64,000 nucleotides of DNA, from assembly GCA_026415575.1 (NCBI GenBank), contig JAOAGV010000008.1:1-64000 (forward strand), written 5' to 3'. This document shows positions 38,719 through 49,500 of this stretch, in pieces (position 1 is the stretch's first letter; every line of letters begins with the position of its first letter). Origin of the DNA: Candidatus Sumerlaeia bacterium (lineage in GTDB: Bacteria > Sumerlaeota > Sumerlaeia > JADFCW01). A program made the translations under genes and the position numbers. The notes under the pieces were generated by a model, which searched no databases, was not told the origin of the DNA, and worked only from the letters and a program-made list of their open reading frames with translations.

Positions 38719-40506
38719 ATGAGCATGTATGGCCGAAATGGTATTTCCGCCTTGCTGGCGCTCCTGCTCCTTTCCGGCTCCGGCTGGAGTCAGGTAAAAA
38801 GCGGCGCCAAACGAAACAAGAGCGACAAGGGCGTGCCTGCATTGGTGCGGCGCGCGCAGGCGGCCGCAGCTGCCAAGAACACGCCATCTCAACCCGGTGC
38901 AGGAAAAGGCGCAGTTGCCGGCGCCCGACGCAGCGGCCTGTTCCGCAGCATCCCGCCGCCTCAATCGGCCGCTTCCGATGCAGCGCCCGCGGCCCTCCTC
39001 CGGAACGCCGCCATTTACGATGCCCCCAACAGCGGCCCTTTTACGCCGTTCAACGCCATTGACACGGCGGTCTTGGCCAAACTCAATGAGCGCGGCATTA
39101 CGCCCGCAAATCTCTGCTCCGACGAGGTCTTCATCCGCCGCGTGTATCTCGACCTTATCGGCACCCTGCCGGAACCGGAAACCGTCCTTCAGTTTCTGAA
39201 CAATCGCAATGCAGACAAACGGGCGGCTCTGGTCGAGACCCTGTTTCAGCGAAAGGAATTTGCCGACTACTGGGCACTGAAGTGGTGCGACATCTTGCGG
39301 GTCAAGGCGGAATTCCCCATCAACCTGTGGCCCAACGCCGTGCAAGCTTACCATCGGTGGATCCACGACGCCGTAGCGTCCAACATGCCCTACGACCAAT
39401 TCGCCCGTGCGTTGTTGACCTCGAGTGGAAGCAATTTTCGCGTTCCGCCGGTCAATTTCTATCGTGCCGTGCAAAGCCGCGAGCCGACCGGCATTGCCTC
39501 CGCCGTCGCCCTGACCTTCATGGGCACGCGTTTGGACAGCTGGCCACAGGACCGCCGCGCCGGCATGGCCGCCTTTTTCTCCCGCATCGAATACCGCCTG
39601 ACGGGTGAATGGAAGGAAGAAATTGTCTCGCTCAATCCGGCTTCGAGCACGCCGTTGGAAGCCGTCTTTCCCGACGGCCGCAAGGTCACCATTCCCGCGA
39701 ACACCGACCCGCGCAGGGTGTTTGCCGACTGGCTGATCTCGTCCGACAATCCCTGGTTTGCCCGCAGCATCGCCAACCGCGTGTGGTATTGGCTGATGGG
39801 TCGCGGCATTATTCATGAGCCCGACGACATCCGGCCCGACAATCCGCCGGCCAACCCCGAGCTGCTCGCCCTTCTGGAGAAGGAGCTGGTCAAGGCCAAC
39901 TATGACCTGCGCCATCTTTTCCGGCTGATTGTTAATTCGCGCACCTATCAACAATCGCCCGTGCCGCGGACAACCATTCCCGAAGCCGAGGCGCTGTTTG
40001 CCTACTATCCCGTGCGGCGGTTGGACGCCGAGGTGCTGATTGACGCCCTGAATTGGATCGGCGGGTCGGGCGAAAGCTACGAAAGCGCCATCCCCGAGCC
40101 GTTCACGTTCATCCCCAGCGAGAAACGCACCATCGAACTGGCCGACGGCAGCATCAGCAGCTCGTTTCTCGAGATGTTCGGCCGCCCCGCGCGTGACACC
40201 GGTCTCGAATCCGAGCGAAACAATCAGCCAACCGACACCCAGCGCCTGCACTTGTTGAACTCCAGCGATGTTCAGCGGAAAATCGAACAGAGCCCCCGAC
40301 TGCGTAATCTGGCCACTGCGGCAAGGGGAAACCGCGCCCAGATTATCAGCGGCACCTACCTGATCATCCTGTCGCGCTATCCGACCCAAGCCGAATTGGC
40401 GGCCGCCGAGCAATACTTCCAAACCCCCGGCATCAATTCAACCCAGGCCGCAAACGATCTTGCATGGGCGCTGATCAACAGCAAGGAGTTCCTGTACAGG
40501 CATTGA
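38719..40506 (+). CDS. Secreted DUF1549 and DUF1553 domain protein
   Basis: 595 residues from the ATG at 38719 (GGAGG eight bases upstream), which gives a signal peptide (NGISALLALLLLSGSGWSQ). After a low-complexity alanine/proline-rich stretch comes DUF1549 (residues about 105-225; DEVFIRRVYLDLIGTLPEPE ... YWALKWCDILRV) and then DUF1553 (from about residue 330; RRVFADWLISSDNPWFARSIANRVWYWLMGRGI ... YDLRHLFRLIVNSRTYQQS). No cytochrome-c-type PSCyt1 domain precedes them. These paired domains are greatly expanded in Planctomycetes and relatives and usually sit beside a DUF1501 gene. Here a sulfatase follows instead, 230 bp downstream. Function is unknown in the family. Confidence 0.88.
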   Translation: MSMYGRNGISALLALLLLSGSGWSQVKSGAKRNKSDKGVPALVRRAQAAAAAKNTPSQPGAGKGAVAGARRSGLFRSIPPPQSAASDAAPAALLRNAAIYDAPNSGPFTPFNAIDTAVLAKLNERGITPANLCSDEVFIRRVYLDLIGTLPEPETVLQFLNNRNADKRAALVETLFQRKEFADYWALKWCDILRVKAEFPINLWPNAVQAYHRWIHDAVASNMPYDQFARALLTSSGSNFRVPPVNFYRAVQSREPTGIASAVALTFMGTRLDSWPQDRRAGMAAFFSRIEYRLTGEWKEEIVSLNPASSTPLEAVFPDGRKVTIPANTDPRRVFADWLISSDNPWFARSIANRVWYWLMGRGIIHEPDDIRPDNPPANPELLALLEKELVKANYDLRHLFRLIVNSRTYQQSPVPRTTIPEAEALFAYYPVRRLDAEVLIDALNWIGGSGESYESAIPEPFTFIPSEKRTIELADGSISSSFLEMFGRPARDTGLESERNNQPTDTQRLHLLNSSDVQRKIEQSPRLRNLATAARGNRAQIISGTYLIILSRYPTQAELAAAEQYFQTPGINSTQAANDLAWALINSKEFLYRH

Positions 40507-40738
40507 CAGTATTGCAGGCAGACAGTCCTTTGAGTTCCCAAGCGCGGAGTTCTTACTTCAATTGGCCGTCTTTTCTCCCGTTGGGAAGGGTTATCTTTTC
40601 ACGTCAGCCGCAGTCAAAAAGCTCCACCGAAGCGAAGATTGATCCAACAAACCGAAGTTTGAACTGCATGCCGCGTGCATCAGATTTGACTTGCCGCACT
40701 TTCAACCTTGCGCTGGGACCACAAAAAGGAGGTTTCCC

Positions 40739-42217
40739 ATGAACGACCGTTCGCGCCGCGCCTTTCTGACCCGGATCAGTCTCGGAGCTGCGGCATTGGC
40801 ATTGCCCACCGCAAGAGGCACTGCCGCTGCGCCTGCGGCCACGCCGGCCGGCGGCAACAAACCCAACATCATTTTCATCCTCGCCGACGATCTGGGCTAT
40901 GGCGACCTCGGCTGCTATGGACAGAAGATCATCCAAACGCCATGTATAGACCGGCTGGCTGCTGAGGGGATGCGCTTCACGCAGTTTTACGCGGGCTCAA
41001 CGGTCTGCGCGCCCTCACGCAGCGTGTTGATGACCGGCCAGCACGTCGGCCGCACGCGCGTTCGCGGCAACGCCGCACCGGAAAATGCCGGCCCGCAGAT
41101 GCTCCGCGACGAGGATTTCACGGTCGCCGAGCTCCTGAAACAGGCCGGCTATACGACCGGTCTGATCGGCAAGTGGGGGCTGGGAATGCCGGGCGATCAG
41201 GGCGTGCCAAACAAGCAGGGCTTTGACTACTTTTTCGGCTATCTCAGCCAGCATCACGCGCACAACTCCTATCCCGACTATTTGTGGCGGAACGACCAGA
41301 AGGTGCCCTTGTCCAACGAAGTGCGTCCTGTGGGCAATGACGGCGGGGGAATAGCAACCAAGCGGGTGAAATACGCCGGCGATCTGTTTGCCGAAGAGGC
41401 TTTGGCATTTGTCGAGCGCAACATAGACCGCCCCTTTTTTCTCTATCTGTCGGTCACGGTGCCGCACGCCAACAACGAGGCGTTCCGCGAACTCAAAGAC
41501 GGCACCGAGGTACCCGACTATGGCCCCTATGCCGACAAGGACTGGACGCCGCAGAACAAAGGGCAGGCGGCCATGATTACGCGCATGGACGGCCAGATTG
41601 GGCAACTGATGAAACGGCTGAAAGAACTGCGACTGGATGAGAAAACCATCGTGTTCTTCAGCTCGGACAATGGCCCCCACCGCGAGGCCGGACACGACCC
41701 CGAGTTCTTCGATGCCAACGGCCCCCTGCGCGGCTACAAGCGCGATCTGACCGACGGCGGCATTCGCGTACCGTTCCTTGTGCGGTGGCCGGGAAAAATT
41801 CCGGCAGGCAGCGTCTCCGGCCACGTTGGATATTTCGGCGACTTTATGGCTACATGCGCCGAACTAGCCGGCATCGAGCCTCCTAAAAACACCGACAGCA
41901 TCAGCATTGTTCCCGCTTTGACGGGCAACGAAGCCAAACAGGCCAAACACGAGTACCTCTATTGGGAATTCCATGAGAGCGGGTTCAGCCAGGCAGTCTT
42001 GCTCGAAGGCCGATGGAAGGGCATCCGGCTGAAACAACGCACCGCACCGATTGAACTCTACGATGTCCAGAATGACATCGGAGAGGAGAAAAACGTGGCC
42101 GAGGCCAATCCGGCAATCGTCGCGCGCATCGCCAAGATCATGGAGACCGCACGCACCGAATCGCCCGACTGGCCAATCAAAGACGGTCCCTCCTCCGCTC
42201 CCAAACAAAAACAATAA
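40739..42217 (+). CDS. Tat-exported sulfatase
   Basis: 492 residues; AAAGGAGG lies six bases before the ATG at 40739. The N-terminus [19 protein letters not shown] is a twin-arginine signal. The formylglycine motif is CAPSR (C90) followed by SVLMTGQ; metal ligands are in [19 protein letters not shown] and [27 protein letters not shown]. The type I sulfatase fold is complete to the C-terminus. The cysteine must be converted to formylglycine by a maturase (FGE or anaerobic anSME), which is not in the window. The radical SAM gene nearby does not look like anSME. Substrates in this family are sulphated glycans or small sulphate esters. Confidence 0.93.
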   Translation: MNDRSRRAFLTRISLGAAALALPTARGTAAAPAATPAGGNKPNIIFILADDLGYGDLGCYGQKIIQTPCIDRLAAEGMRFTQFYAGSTVCAPSRSVLMTGQHVGRTRVRGNAAPENAGPQMLRDEDFTVAELLKQAGYTTGLIGKWGLGMPGDQGVPNKQGFDYFFGYLSQHHAHNSYPDYLWRNDQKVPLSNEVRPVGNDGGGIATKRVKYAGDLFAEEALAFVERNIDRPFFLYLSVTVPHANNEAFRELKDGTEVPDYGPYADKDWTPQNKGQAAMITRMDGQIGQLMKRLKELRLDEKTIVFFSSDNGPHREAGHDPEFFDANGPLRGYKRDLTDGGIRVPFLVRWPGKIPAGSVSGHVGYFGDFMATCAELAGIEPPKNTDSISIVPALTGNEAKQAKHEYLYWEFHESGFSQAVLLEGRWKGIRLKQRTAPIELYDVQNDIGEEKNVAEANPAIVARIAKIMETARTESPDWPIKDGPSSAPKQKQ

Positions 42218-42252
42218 CCGACCGTTCAGCGCCTCACAAGGAGAGCTCCAAC

Positions 42253-42525
42253 ATGACGCCCAAAAAACAGCAAGTCGAAGGCGAACGCAGTGTGGTTCGC
42301 AAAGGCGAGCAGCTGATCGCGGTATTGCTTGACGAAAACGACCGGAAAGACTTCGAGCAACGCCTGCGCGCCAAATGCGAGGAGGCCCGGATGAAACCGC
42401 CCCCGCTGGTTCCCTACGGCCGCGGCGAGCGGGTGGCCATTGCTTGTAAGAGCCGCGATCAGGCGATCTTCGTGCTGGATTTCGCCGAAGAAGCCATCGC
42501 CGAAATGAACGCCGGGAAGAAATAG
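42253..42525 (+). CDS. Small hypothetical protein downstream of the sulfatase
   Basis: 90 residues; AAGGAGAG lies eight bases before the ATG. The protein is hydrophilic and charged (KKQQVEGERSVVRKGEQLIAV ... LLDENDRKDFEQRLRAKCEE) with a conserved-looking C-terminal helix (DQAIFVLDFAEEAIAEMNAG). There is no signal peptide or known domain. It lies 35 bp after the sulfatase stop and so probably shares its transcript. Confidence 0.6.
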   Translation: MTPKKQQVEGERSVVRKGEQLIAVLLDENDRKDFEQRLRAKCEEARMKPPPLVPYGRGERVAIACKSRDQAIFVLDFAEEAIAEMNAGKK

Positions 42526-42618
42526 TCTTCCACAACAAACAGAATGCAGTCAGGATGTATTTGGCGTCCTGCCAAAAGCCTGTCCAAGAGACCGTGAAGG
42601 CAAAACTCCGGGCGCGTC

Positions 42619-44214
42619 TCAGGACGCCACCATGCGTTCGGGGGCCGGTTCGGTTTCGCAGGACGCTGCGCGGGCGGGGGCCGCAGATTTCTTGCGATCC
42701 AGCAAGCCCCAGCGCTCGGCGGTCTTGCGTAGAATGTCGTTCTTGAAAATGAAATACGAGCAGAAGGGGATCAACGTGATCTCGCCCGTGTCGGGATGTT
42801 CGCAGGCAAACGAGACCGGACAGTCCACCAGCCGCGCGCTTTCCAGATAACCGGGTTCTTCGTACGGCAGGATAATTACTTCGAGCATGCTCCGCTGGCC
42901 CATGTGCTGGCGGAACAGTTCGCCCCACGTCTTGGCGCTGGTCAACCGGCCCCACATCACGCGAAGCAGCCGGCGGAAAAACTGCGGCCCCATGGCCTTG
43001 CGGATCCGCAGCCGCGGCACGGCCCACCGGAACAGAGCCACGCCGAGGTGAGCCTTTTGACCGGCGCGGCCGAACAGCCGGCCAAGGAGGCCGCGCTCCA
43101 GTTTCGGCCCCATTGCCTTGTCCCATGCAATTAGTTCGCGGACAAACTGTTTGAACGGGACCTTCAGATAGTCGCCAACAGGCCGGTATTCGCCGGCTTC
43201 GGGGTCGGCCACCATGAGGGCCAGACACTCGCAGTTGGGGTGCGAACCGCCGGCGGTAACGTTCAGGCCATACAACCGCATGATGTTTTTGAGAAGCCGC
43301 AACGCGCCGGCCGGCACAAACTCCGTGCCCGGAAAAGTCCGTTCCATCAGGTGCTCTACGTCCTCGATGGTGTTGCTTTCCATGTCCACCTGTTCAGGGC
43401 CGGCGGTGGCCTGCAGGGGAATCAGCATGATGCGCGTGATCAGGTGGTGTTTTTGATACATGAACTTGAAGAGATCAGGGAGCAGGTGTTCGCTCGTGCC
43501 GACGGCGGTCGTGCACATGATGGTGATTTTCGATTTGGTGTATTTTTCGATGTTCTCGATGGCCTTGAGTTTTTTCTGAAGCGAGCCCGGGTTCTTGCGC
43601 AGCTTTTTCTGGATTTCAGGGTTCAAGCCGTCGAGGCCGAATAGCAGCTGCGGCCCGGTCTCCAGCATCCGCCGGCAATAGTCCTCGTCGGCCAGCCGGA
43701 TGCCGTTGGTCACGACGCGGGCGCGCAGGCCGCGCTTGCGGGCCAGCTTGAGAATGTCCATCAGGTCGTCGCGGCAGGTTGGCTCGCCGCCGAACAGCTG
43801 GATGCGGGGGCGGGGTTTCATCGTGACGAGCTTTTGAAAAATCTTGTCGAAGTACTCGATTGGCGGATGGAAATCAAACCCCATGGCCGGGATGTTGCTC
43901 AGACAGATCGGGCAGTTCATGTTACAGCGATTGGTCACGTCAATGACGACAAAGGCGGGCGGTGTGGCGTGAGTGCATTCGACGCACTGCATCGAACAGG
44001 TTTCGACGGCGTCGCCTTCGTAGCCCATCAGTTCGCGTTTTTCATAATAGGCTTTGGCGTCCGTCGAAATCAGGGTTTCGCCATGGCCGCACTGGGGGCA
44101 CTCGCGAACAAGATACAGCCGTTGGCCGCGTTGCTCACGCGCCACAGGCACAGGCTGATGGCACATCTCGCAGTAGCCAAAATTGACTTTTCCCCCCGTG
44201 CAACCTGAAACCAT
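42619..44214 (-). CDS. Radical SAM protein of the COG1964 / tetraether-synthase-like group
   Basis: 531 residues; the ATG at 44214 is preferred because GGAGG lies eight bases upstream (a TTG further upstream is an alternative). The N-terminus holds a zinc-ribbon-like set of cysteines (C15, C18, C39, C42) and a second cluster C73, C77, C80. The radical SAM site is CNMNCPIC (C97, C101, C104), followed by the SAM-binding LFGGEPT. About 200 residues follow the radical SAM domain, with more cysteines (HPNCECLALM) and a basic helical region. This order, cysteine-rich N-terminus, then CX3CX2C with GGEPT, then a long C-terminal extension, resembles the COG1964 proteins that include the archaeal lipid-joining enzyme Tes (MJ0619 group). 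That relation is inference from layout. A lipid substrate is possible but not shown. Confidence 0.72.
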   Translation of the reverse strand: MVSGCTGGKVNFGYCEMCHQPVPVAREQRGQRLYLVRECPQCGHGETLISTDAKAYYEKRELMGYEGDAVETCSMQCVECTHATPPAFVVIDVTNRCNMNCPICLSNIPAMGFDFHPPIEYFDKIFQKLVTMKPRPRIQLFGGEPTCRDDLMDILKLARKRGLRARVVTNGIRLADEDYCRRMLETGPQLLFGLDGLNPEIQKKLRKNPGSLQKKLKAIENIEKYTKSKITIMCTTAVGTSEHLLPDLFKFMYQKHHLITRIMLIPLQATAGPEQVDMESNTIEDVEHLMERTFPGTEFVPAGALRLLKNIMRLYGLNVTAGGSHPNCECLALMVADPEAGEYRPVGDYLKVPFKQFVRELIAWDKAMGPKLERGLLGRLFGRAGQKAHLGVALFRWAVPRLRIRKAMGPQFFRRLLRVMWGRLTSAKTWGELFRQHMGQRSMLEVIILPYEEPGYLESARLVDCPVSFACEHPDTGEITLIPFCSYFIFKNDILRKTAERWGLLDRKKSAAPARAASCETEPAPERMVAS

Positions 44215-44278
44215 AGGGCTTGCCTCCGTGATCCTCCGGTGCAAATTCGTAAGCAAAAGACTCAAATTTCCCGACTTC

Positions 44279-44334
44279 TTTCCTGCAAATACACAGGAAA
44301 AGATTGTTTATCGGTTTTGCGGCTCTTCCGCAAG
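44279..44334. other. Two small hairpins between the divergent radical SAM and FG-GAP genes
   Basis: TTCCTG-CAAATACA-CAGGAA (about 44281-44300) and TTGCGG-CTCTT-CCGCAA (about 44318-44334) lie in the 235-bp divergent region. They could be operators or leader structures. There is no direct evidence of function. Confidence 0.3.
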
Positions 44335-44449
44335 ATGTTTTTGCCGTCCCGTCCTTACCGTGTTTTGGTTCGTGTCGTTTTCTCTGGAAATTCGCGCCGG
44401 CGCTTTCTTGAATGGCCGCTGCAATACAATCTGAACGGAGGGAAGGAAA

Positions 44450-45706
44450 ATGCCACAATGCCACATTACGGAGTGCAGATCGCCGATTGCAGATTGGCGC
44501 AAGGGGATAAAAGGGCGGGCTGCATTTGCCGCTTTGTTTGTGGCGGCAATTGCCGTCGTCGCTCCACAGGCGGGCGGTGCCGAGGTGCAATTCAAGAAAC
44601 ATGTCATTGATCGCGGCACATGCGAGGTCTGCTGCGTCGCCGACGTGAACAACGATGGTGTGCTTGACATCGTTAGCGGCGACAACTGGTATGTCGGCCC
44701 CAACTGGTGGCGGCGGCCGTGTCAGGAACTGGTCTGGGAAGGCGAATACCTCAACGACTGCGGCGACTGGCCGTTCGACGTCAACGGCGACGGTTTCGTG
44801 GACATCGTCACGGCGGGTTTTTTCCGCAAGGGAATCGGGTGGGCGGAAAATCCGGGCATTGATTTCAACGACCCGAAGAAAAAACTCAATCAATACAAAC
44901 GCTGGACGTTTCATTCGGTCTCGCCCCCGCATTTTGTCGAAATGATTCTCATGGTGGACGTGGACGGCGACGGCAAACGCGACATCCTGTCCGACGACAA
45001 CGAGCCGGTGCGCTGGATCGAAATCACCCGCGACGCCACCGGCCAGCCCGCCTTCGTCACGCATCTCATCGGCAAACAGGGCACCGGCCATGGCATTGGC
45101 TATGGCGACATCAACGGCGACAAGCGGCTCGACATCATCACGCCCGACGGGTGGTATGAAGGCCCTGCCGACCCGCGCAAGGGCCCATGGCCGTGGCATC
45201 CGGAATTCAAACTCGACAATCTCAACGATCCGGGCCTCACGCTTGACGTCAACGGCGACGGCCTCAACGACATTGTCTGGGGCAAAGGCCACAACTACGG
45301 CCTGTTCTGGACGGAGCAGGGCAAGCCCGGCCCTAACGGCAAGCGGACATGGACCGAGCACGTCATAGACAAGGAATGGTCGCAAGTGCATGCGCTGACG
45401 CTGGCCGACCTGAGCGGCGACGGTGTGCCGGACTTGGTAACCGGCAAGCGGTTTCGTGCCCACAACGACGGCGACCCGGGCGGCGGCGACCCTGCACCGT
45501 CCGGCAAGGGCGATCCGCGCGGCCTCTATTGGTATGAGACCGATCGGAAGCGCGGCGGGTTCATCAAGCACGTGATCGAGTTCGGCGGCACCGCCGGTGG
45601 TGGTCTCAACATCGAGGTCGTGGACATTGACAAGGACGGCGATCTGGACTTGGTGACGCCCGGAAAGAGCGGGCTGTATTTGTGGGAAAATGTCGGACGG
45701 AAATAG
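44450..45706 (+). CDS. Secreted FG-GAP/VCBS repeat protein
   Basis: 418 residues; GGAGG precedes the ATG at 44450. The N-terminus is a long signal region (KGIKGRAAFAALFVAAIAVVAPQAGGA). At least six repeats of the calcium-loop type follow (DVNNDGVLDIVSGDN; DVNGDGFVDIVTAG; DVDGDGKRDILSDDN; DINGDKRLDIITPDG; DVNGDGLNDIVWG; DLSGDGVPDLVTG; DIDKDGDLDLVTP), making a seven-bladed integrin-like propeller. Such proteins are common in PVC bacteria, often beside carbohydrate-active or sulfatase genes. Ligand unknown. Confidence 0.85.
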   Translation: MPQCHITECRSPIADWRKGIKGRAAFAALFVAAIAVVAPQAGGAEVQFKKHVIDRGTCEVCCVADVNNDGVLDIVSGDNWYVGPNWWRRPCQELVWEGEYLNDCGDWPFDVNGDGFVDIVTAGFFRKGIGWAENPGIDFNDPKKKLNQYKRWTFHSVSPPHFVEMILMVDVDGDGKRDILSDDNEPVRWIEITRDATGQPAFVTHLIGKQGTGHGIGYGDINGDKRLDIITPDGWYEGPADPRKGPWPWHPEFKLDNLNDPGLTLDVNGDGLNDIVWGKGHNYGLFWTEQGKPGPNGKRTWTEHVIDKEWSQVHALTLADLSGDGVPDLVTGKRFRAHNDGDPGGGDPAPSGKGDPRGLYWYETDRKRGGFIKHVIEFGGTAGGGLNIEVVDIDKDGDLDLVTPGKSGLYLWENVGRK

Positions 45707-45884
45707 CGGGCAACATTTGGCAAGAGTGCAGGGTCAAAACCAAGCCGCAGCATGGCCGCGCGCAGGGCAAAAGTGAAACAGGCCTGCGAAGCCTTGGCCC
45801 GACTACGGCAGATAAACCATCCGAGAATCCGGCGACGGACAGCAAGGGTTTGCTCCATCCCCAACCCAATCGTGCCCGTGTGAG

Positions 45885-46505
45885 CTATGGCTGCGAGGCA
45901 CTTTTTCCGCGCGCGGCATAGAACCGGCGCAGCGCTTCCAACTCGTCGTCGCTGATCATTCCCGCCCGATACATGTCGAGAACATCCAGCGGCAGTTCGA
46001 CTGCATCGGTTGGTTCATCCTGCGCCGGAGATGAAGAGGGTTGGGGCGCGGAAGCGGCCGCCGGTGCTGCCGCAGGGACGGCAGGCGGACGCAAACGCTT
46101 CGACTCGGACGGGCCCGACGAAAGACCGGCGGCCGATGTCTGTTCGGCAAGCGCTTCGGCCTCGGCGGCTAGCAGTGCCTCGGCACTCAGCGGGGATGGG
46201 CGTTTTCCGGCGGGCGGAGTTTTTGGGCGGCTGTGGAGTCGCTCGAAATGCCGCGCCAGCACCGATTTGACGCGTTTGGCTTCGGATTCCGTCAGCAGCC
46301 CCTTGTCAATCATATCGGCCACGGCATCGAAGTCCATGCCGAATTCCTCGACTTGCCGGATGCGGTGGGAGAAAACACCGCGAATGAGATGGGCGAAGAA
46401 AAACAACAGGATTAGCGCGATGGTCGCAGCAAAGATCCAGTAGAGAAACGTAATATCGTTTCGACCGGAGAGGAACTGAATCAGCTTGGCAGTTTCGTCG
46501 CCCAT
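45885..46505 (-). CDS. Single-pass membrane protein with SHOCT-like helical hairpins
   Basis: 206 residues from the ATG at 46505 (no strong Shine-Dalgarno site; a longer start at 46583 is possible). A single transmembrane helix (TFLYWIFAATIALILLFFF) is followed by a short helical hairpin (FDAVADMIDKGLLTESEAKRV), a proline/alanine/serine-rich linker of about 80 residues, and a second similar hairpin at the C-terminus (LDVLDMYRAGMISDDELEAL). Both hairpins resemble the SHOCT pattern, a helix-turn-helix-like oligomerisation motif. The gene lies 93 bp after the CHC2-TPR-DnaA fusion gene on the same strand and probably shares its transcript, so it may tether that protein to the membrane. Confidence 0.6.
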   Translation of the reverse strand: MGDETAKLIQFLSGRNDITFLYWIFAATIALILLFFFAHLIRGVFSHRIRQVEEFGMDFDAVADMIDKGLLTESEAKRVKSVLARHFERLHSRPKTPPAGKRPSPLSAEALLAAEAEALAEQTSAAGLSSGPSESKRLRPPAVPAAAPAAASAPQPSSSPAQDEPTDAVELPLDVLDMYRAGMISDDELEALRRFYAARGKSASQP

Positions 46506-46598
46506 GGAACGGCCCGATCTGGCGGCAAGGATTTGACGGCGCGGCACCGCAAAGCGGCCGCGATTCGCACGCAAATGCGGCATGGCCGCCGGCTGGGG

Positions 46599-49500
46599 TC
46601 AATCGGCGCGGTCCACCGTACCATACATGCCAACAACTTCGCGGACAAGGGCTTCGGTGATCTCGGCGCCGCTCAGTTCGCTTTTGACAAGGATCTGATT
46701 GAGCGCTCCCTTGAGCTCGCGGACATTGCTGGTGATTTTCTCGGCAATCAGCGTAATGAGGCGGTTGTCCATCTGCACATTGCCGCGGCGTTCGAGTTCT
46801 TTTTTGAGAATGGCGGCGCGCGTTTCGAGGTCCGGGGGCTGAATGTCCACAATGACGCCCGCGCCGAAGCGCGAGACAAGGCGTTTTTCGAGATGGGCGA
46901 TCTCGCGCGGCGGCCGGTCGGACGTGATCACCATCTGGCGCTTGGCTTGAAACAACGCATTGAAGATGTGGAAGAACTCGTCTTGGGCGCGTTCCTTGCC
47001 CGCCAAAAACTGGATGTCATCCACGAGCAGCACGTCGGCGGCTTTGAAACGGTTGTGAAAAAGTGTGATGGTGTTGTTCTGAATGGCCTCGACCAGTTGG
47101 TTGGTGAATTCCTCGGCGCTGGTGTAAATAATCCGCAGATGGCCTTGATGCTCGGCAATATAGTTGGCGATAGCGCTGACCAGATGAGTTTTGCCCATTC
47201 CGACATCGCTGTATAAGAAGAGCGGGTTATAGTGAATGGCCGGCGCCTTGGCAACGGCCAAGGCCGTGGCATGGGCAAAGCGGTTGTTCTCGCCGACAAC
47301 AAAGTTGTCGAAGGTAAAGTCGGGAACTATCCGGAGGGTTTCGCCGGCGACCAAAGAACTGGCAGGGCGGGGAGCCGGCTTGTCCTTTTCCGCCGGCGGG
47401 GGCGTGACGGGAGCGGGGCCTAATTTCATAAACTCTTCGAGCGCGCGGGTCTTGTCACCGATGCGGGCAAATAATTCCGCGCGCAGGCGCCGGGCGGAGT
47501 AGTGCGCAGGGTCGCGCTGGAGGATGAGGTCGAGGATTTCGCGGGCGGAGTCAAACCGACCGTGCTCGATACGGATTTGAGCAATCTCGGCCATTTCATC
47601 GAGGGAGGCAGACATCTGACCGAGAGAATCGAGCATTTCGACCAGCCGGCGGCGCTGGGTTGTCCCGTCGGGATGCACGCGGACGGCCTCGCGCTGCGCG
47701 GCTACGGCCGCCTCGTGTTGGCCGTTTTTCCAATGGTTTTCCGCCCGTGCAGCTATCAGTTCGACCGACCGGCGCTGCTGTTGGTCCTCGCGGCTGATTT
47801 CGTTGATCCATTGTTGGATTTCGCGATTGTTCGGGTCGAGCGCCAACACACGCCGGAGAACCTCGATGGCGCGTTCGTTGCGGCCGGCGGCAACGAACGC
47901 ATCGCTCAGTTCGCGCGCACACTGGATGGCCGGCTCGATGCGGTTGGCCTCCAGAAGCAGGCCCAGAAGCATGTCGAGCGCGCGGGTGTTGCCGGGCGAG
48001 TGCTTGAGCAGCTCGGTGAGCGTGGTTTCGGCGTCCTCGTAGCTGCCGTGGCGCAGATAGCGCTCGGCCAGTTGAAAGTATTGCTCGATGGCCTCGTCGC
48101 GCCGGCGCAAGCGCATCAAGGCATCAATCAGGTGGGTGCGGAACGTAACGTTGTCGGGTTCGCGTTCGAGCAACTGCCGGTAGAGTTCAACTACCTCGGC
48201 AAATTCATTGCGGCGATAATGATGGTTGATCAGTTGCGTGCACTGCATGACATACTCGCGCTCGCGGCCGGCGTCCCGATAGAGGTTCATTAGCATGCGC
48301 CGCAGACCGGCATTGTCGGGCATCCCTTCGATCACCGTTTCAATAAGGGAAACCGCCTCGTCGTAGCGTTGCTGGCTGGCGAGGCTTTCGATGGCAATTT
48401 GGGCCTGCTGGGAAGCAGCCTCAAAGCGATGCAGGCCGGCGAGGAACCGCACGTAGCCGATGCGGGCATCGAGGAGTTCGGGATTGCCGGCCAAGGCGCG
48501 TTCATAGTATTCTTGGACGCGGTCCACGTTGCCTTGTTTTTCATATATACGGGCCAGACGCAGGCACAGATCCGGGATCATGCGCTTGCGATCCGTCTTC
48601 TCGCAGACCTTGATCATCTGTTCAAGGACGGCAAGATTGTCGGGGTCGCGGTCCAGAACCGCGGCGCAATACTCCAAGGCCTTGGGCCAAGCCTCGGCGG
48701 CCATATACAGGGCAATCAGGCGGCGATAAGTGTCGAGGAGCGGGCCGGTTTCGCCAAGGCGGATTTGCACGGTGGACAGTTCGACCAGAACCAGCGGGTC
48801 GTCGGGACTGATTTCGTGAAGTTTGGTCAGTATGGCCTTGGCTGCTTGAAAGTCCTTTTGGGCCAGAGACCGGGTGGCAAGGCGGTGCAGCATGTCGCGT
48901 GCGACAGTCGGGTTGCCTTGGGCGAGGGCAATATCGGCCATGAGCAGGGCGGCTTCCACATGGTCGGGCTCGGACGCAAGAATGCGCTGGACGACCGAGC
49001 GGGCAGGGTCCCATTGCTGGGCGGCGACATGTTTGCGGGCGAGTTGAAGCAGGCGGCTGCGGGCTTCGTCGCGGCGTCCGAGGACAGCCAAGACTTGGGC
49101 CTCCAGTTCAATCATTTGCGTGTCATCCGGGGCGATTTCCAGTCCCAGAGCCGTCAGGCGCGCCGCCTCATCGAATTGCTTTTCCGCCAGTGCCCTCTGG
49201 GCCAGTGCGAGGCATCGGTCGAGGGCACGGTCGGACCGACCCAGCCGCCGCAGCAAGTCAATCTGGCGGCGGCGATAGGCGGCTTCGTCGGGTTTCAAGC
49301 CGATGGCCGATTCGCAGGCTTCGACGGCCTCGGCAATCCGGTTTTCGCGCGTGAGGATTTCCGCCAGTGTGGCAAAGACCTCGGCGGCCTGGCTGTTCAA
49401 CCCGACGCGCTGCTGGGCGGCGGCCAGCCGCTGCAGAGCCTCGACGTTGAGATTGCCCGGAGAGCCAAACCGCCGCAATTGCGTTTCCGCCTCGTCCAAT

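Noticed and set aside
42619-44214. Radical SAM gene as the anaerobic sulfatase maturase for the nearby sulfatase
   Set aside because: anSME proteins carry a SPASM-type C-terminus with two further 4Fe-4S sites. This protein instead has its extra cysteines at the N-terminus and a different C-terminal region.
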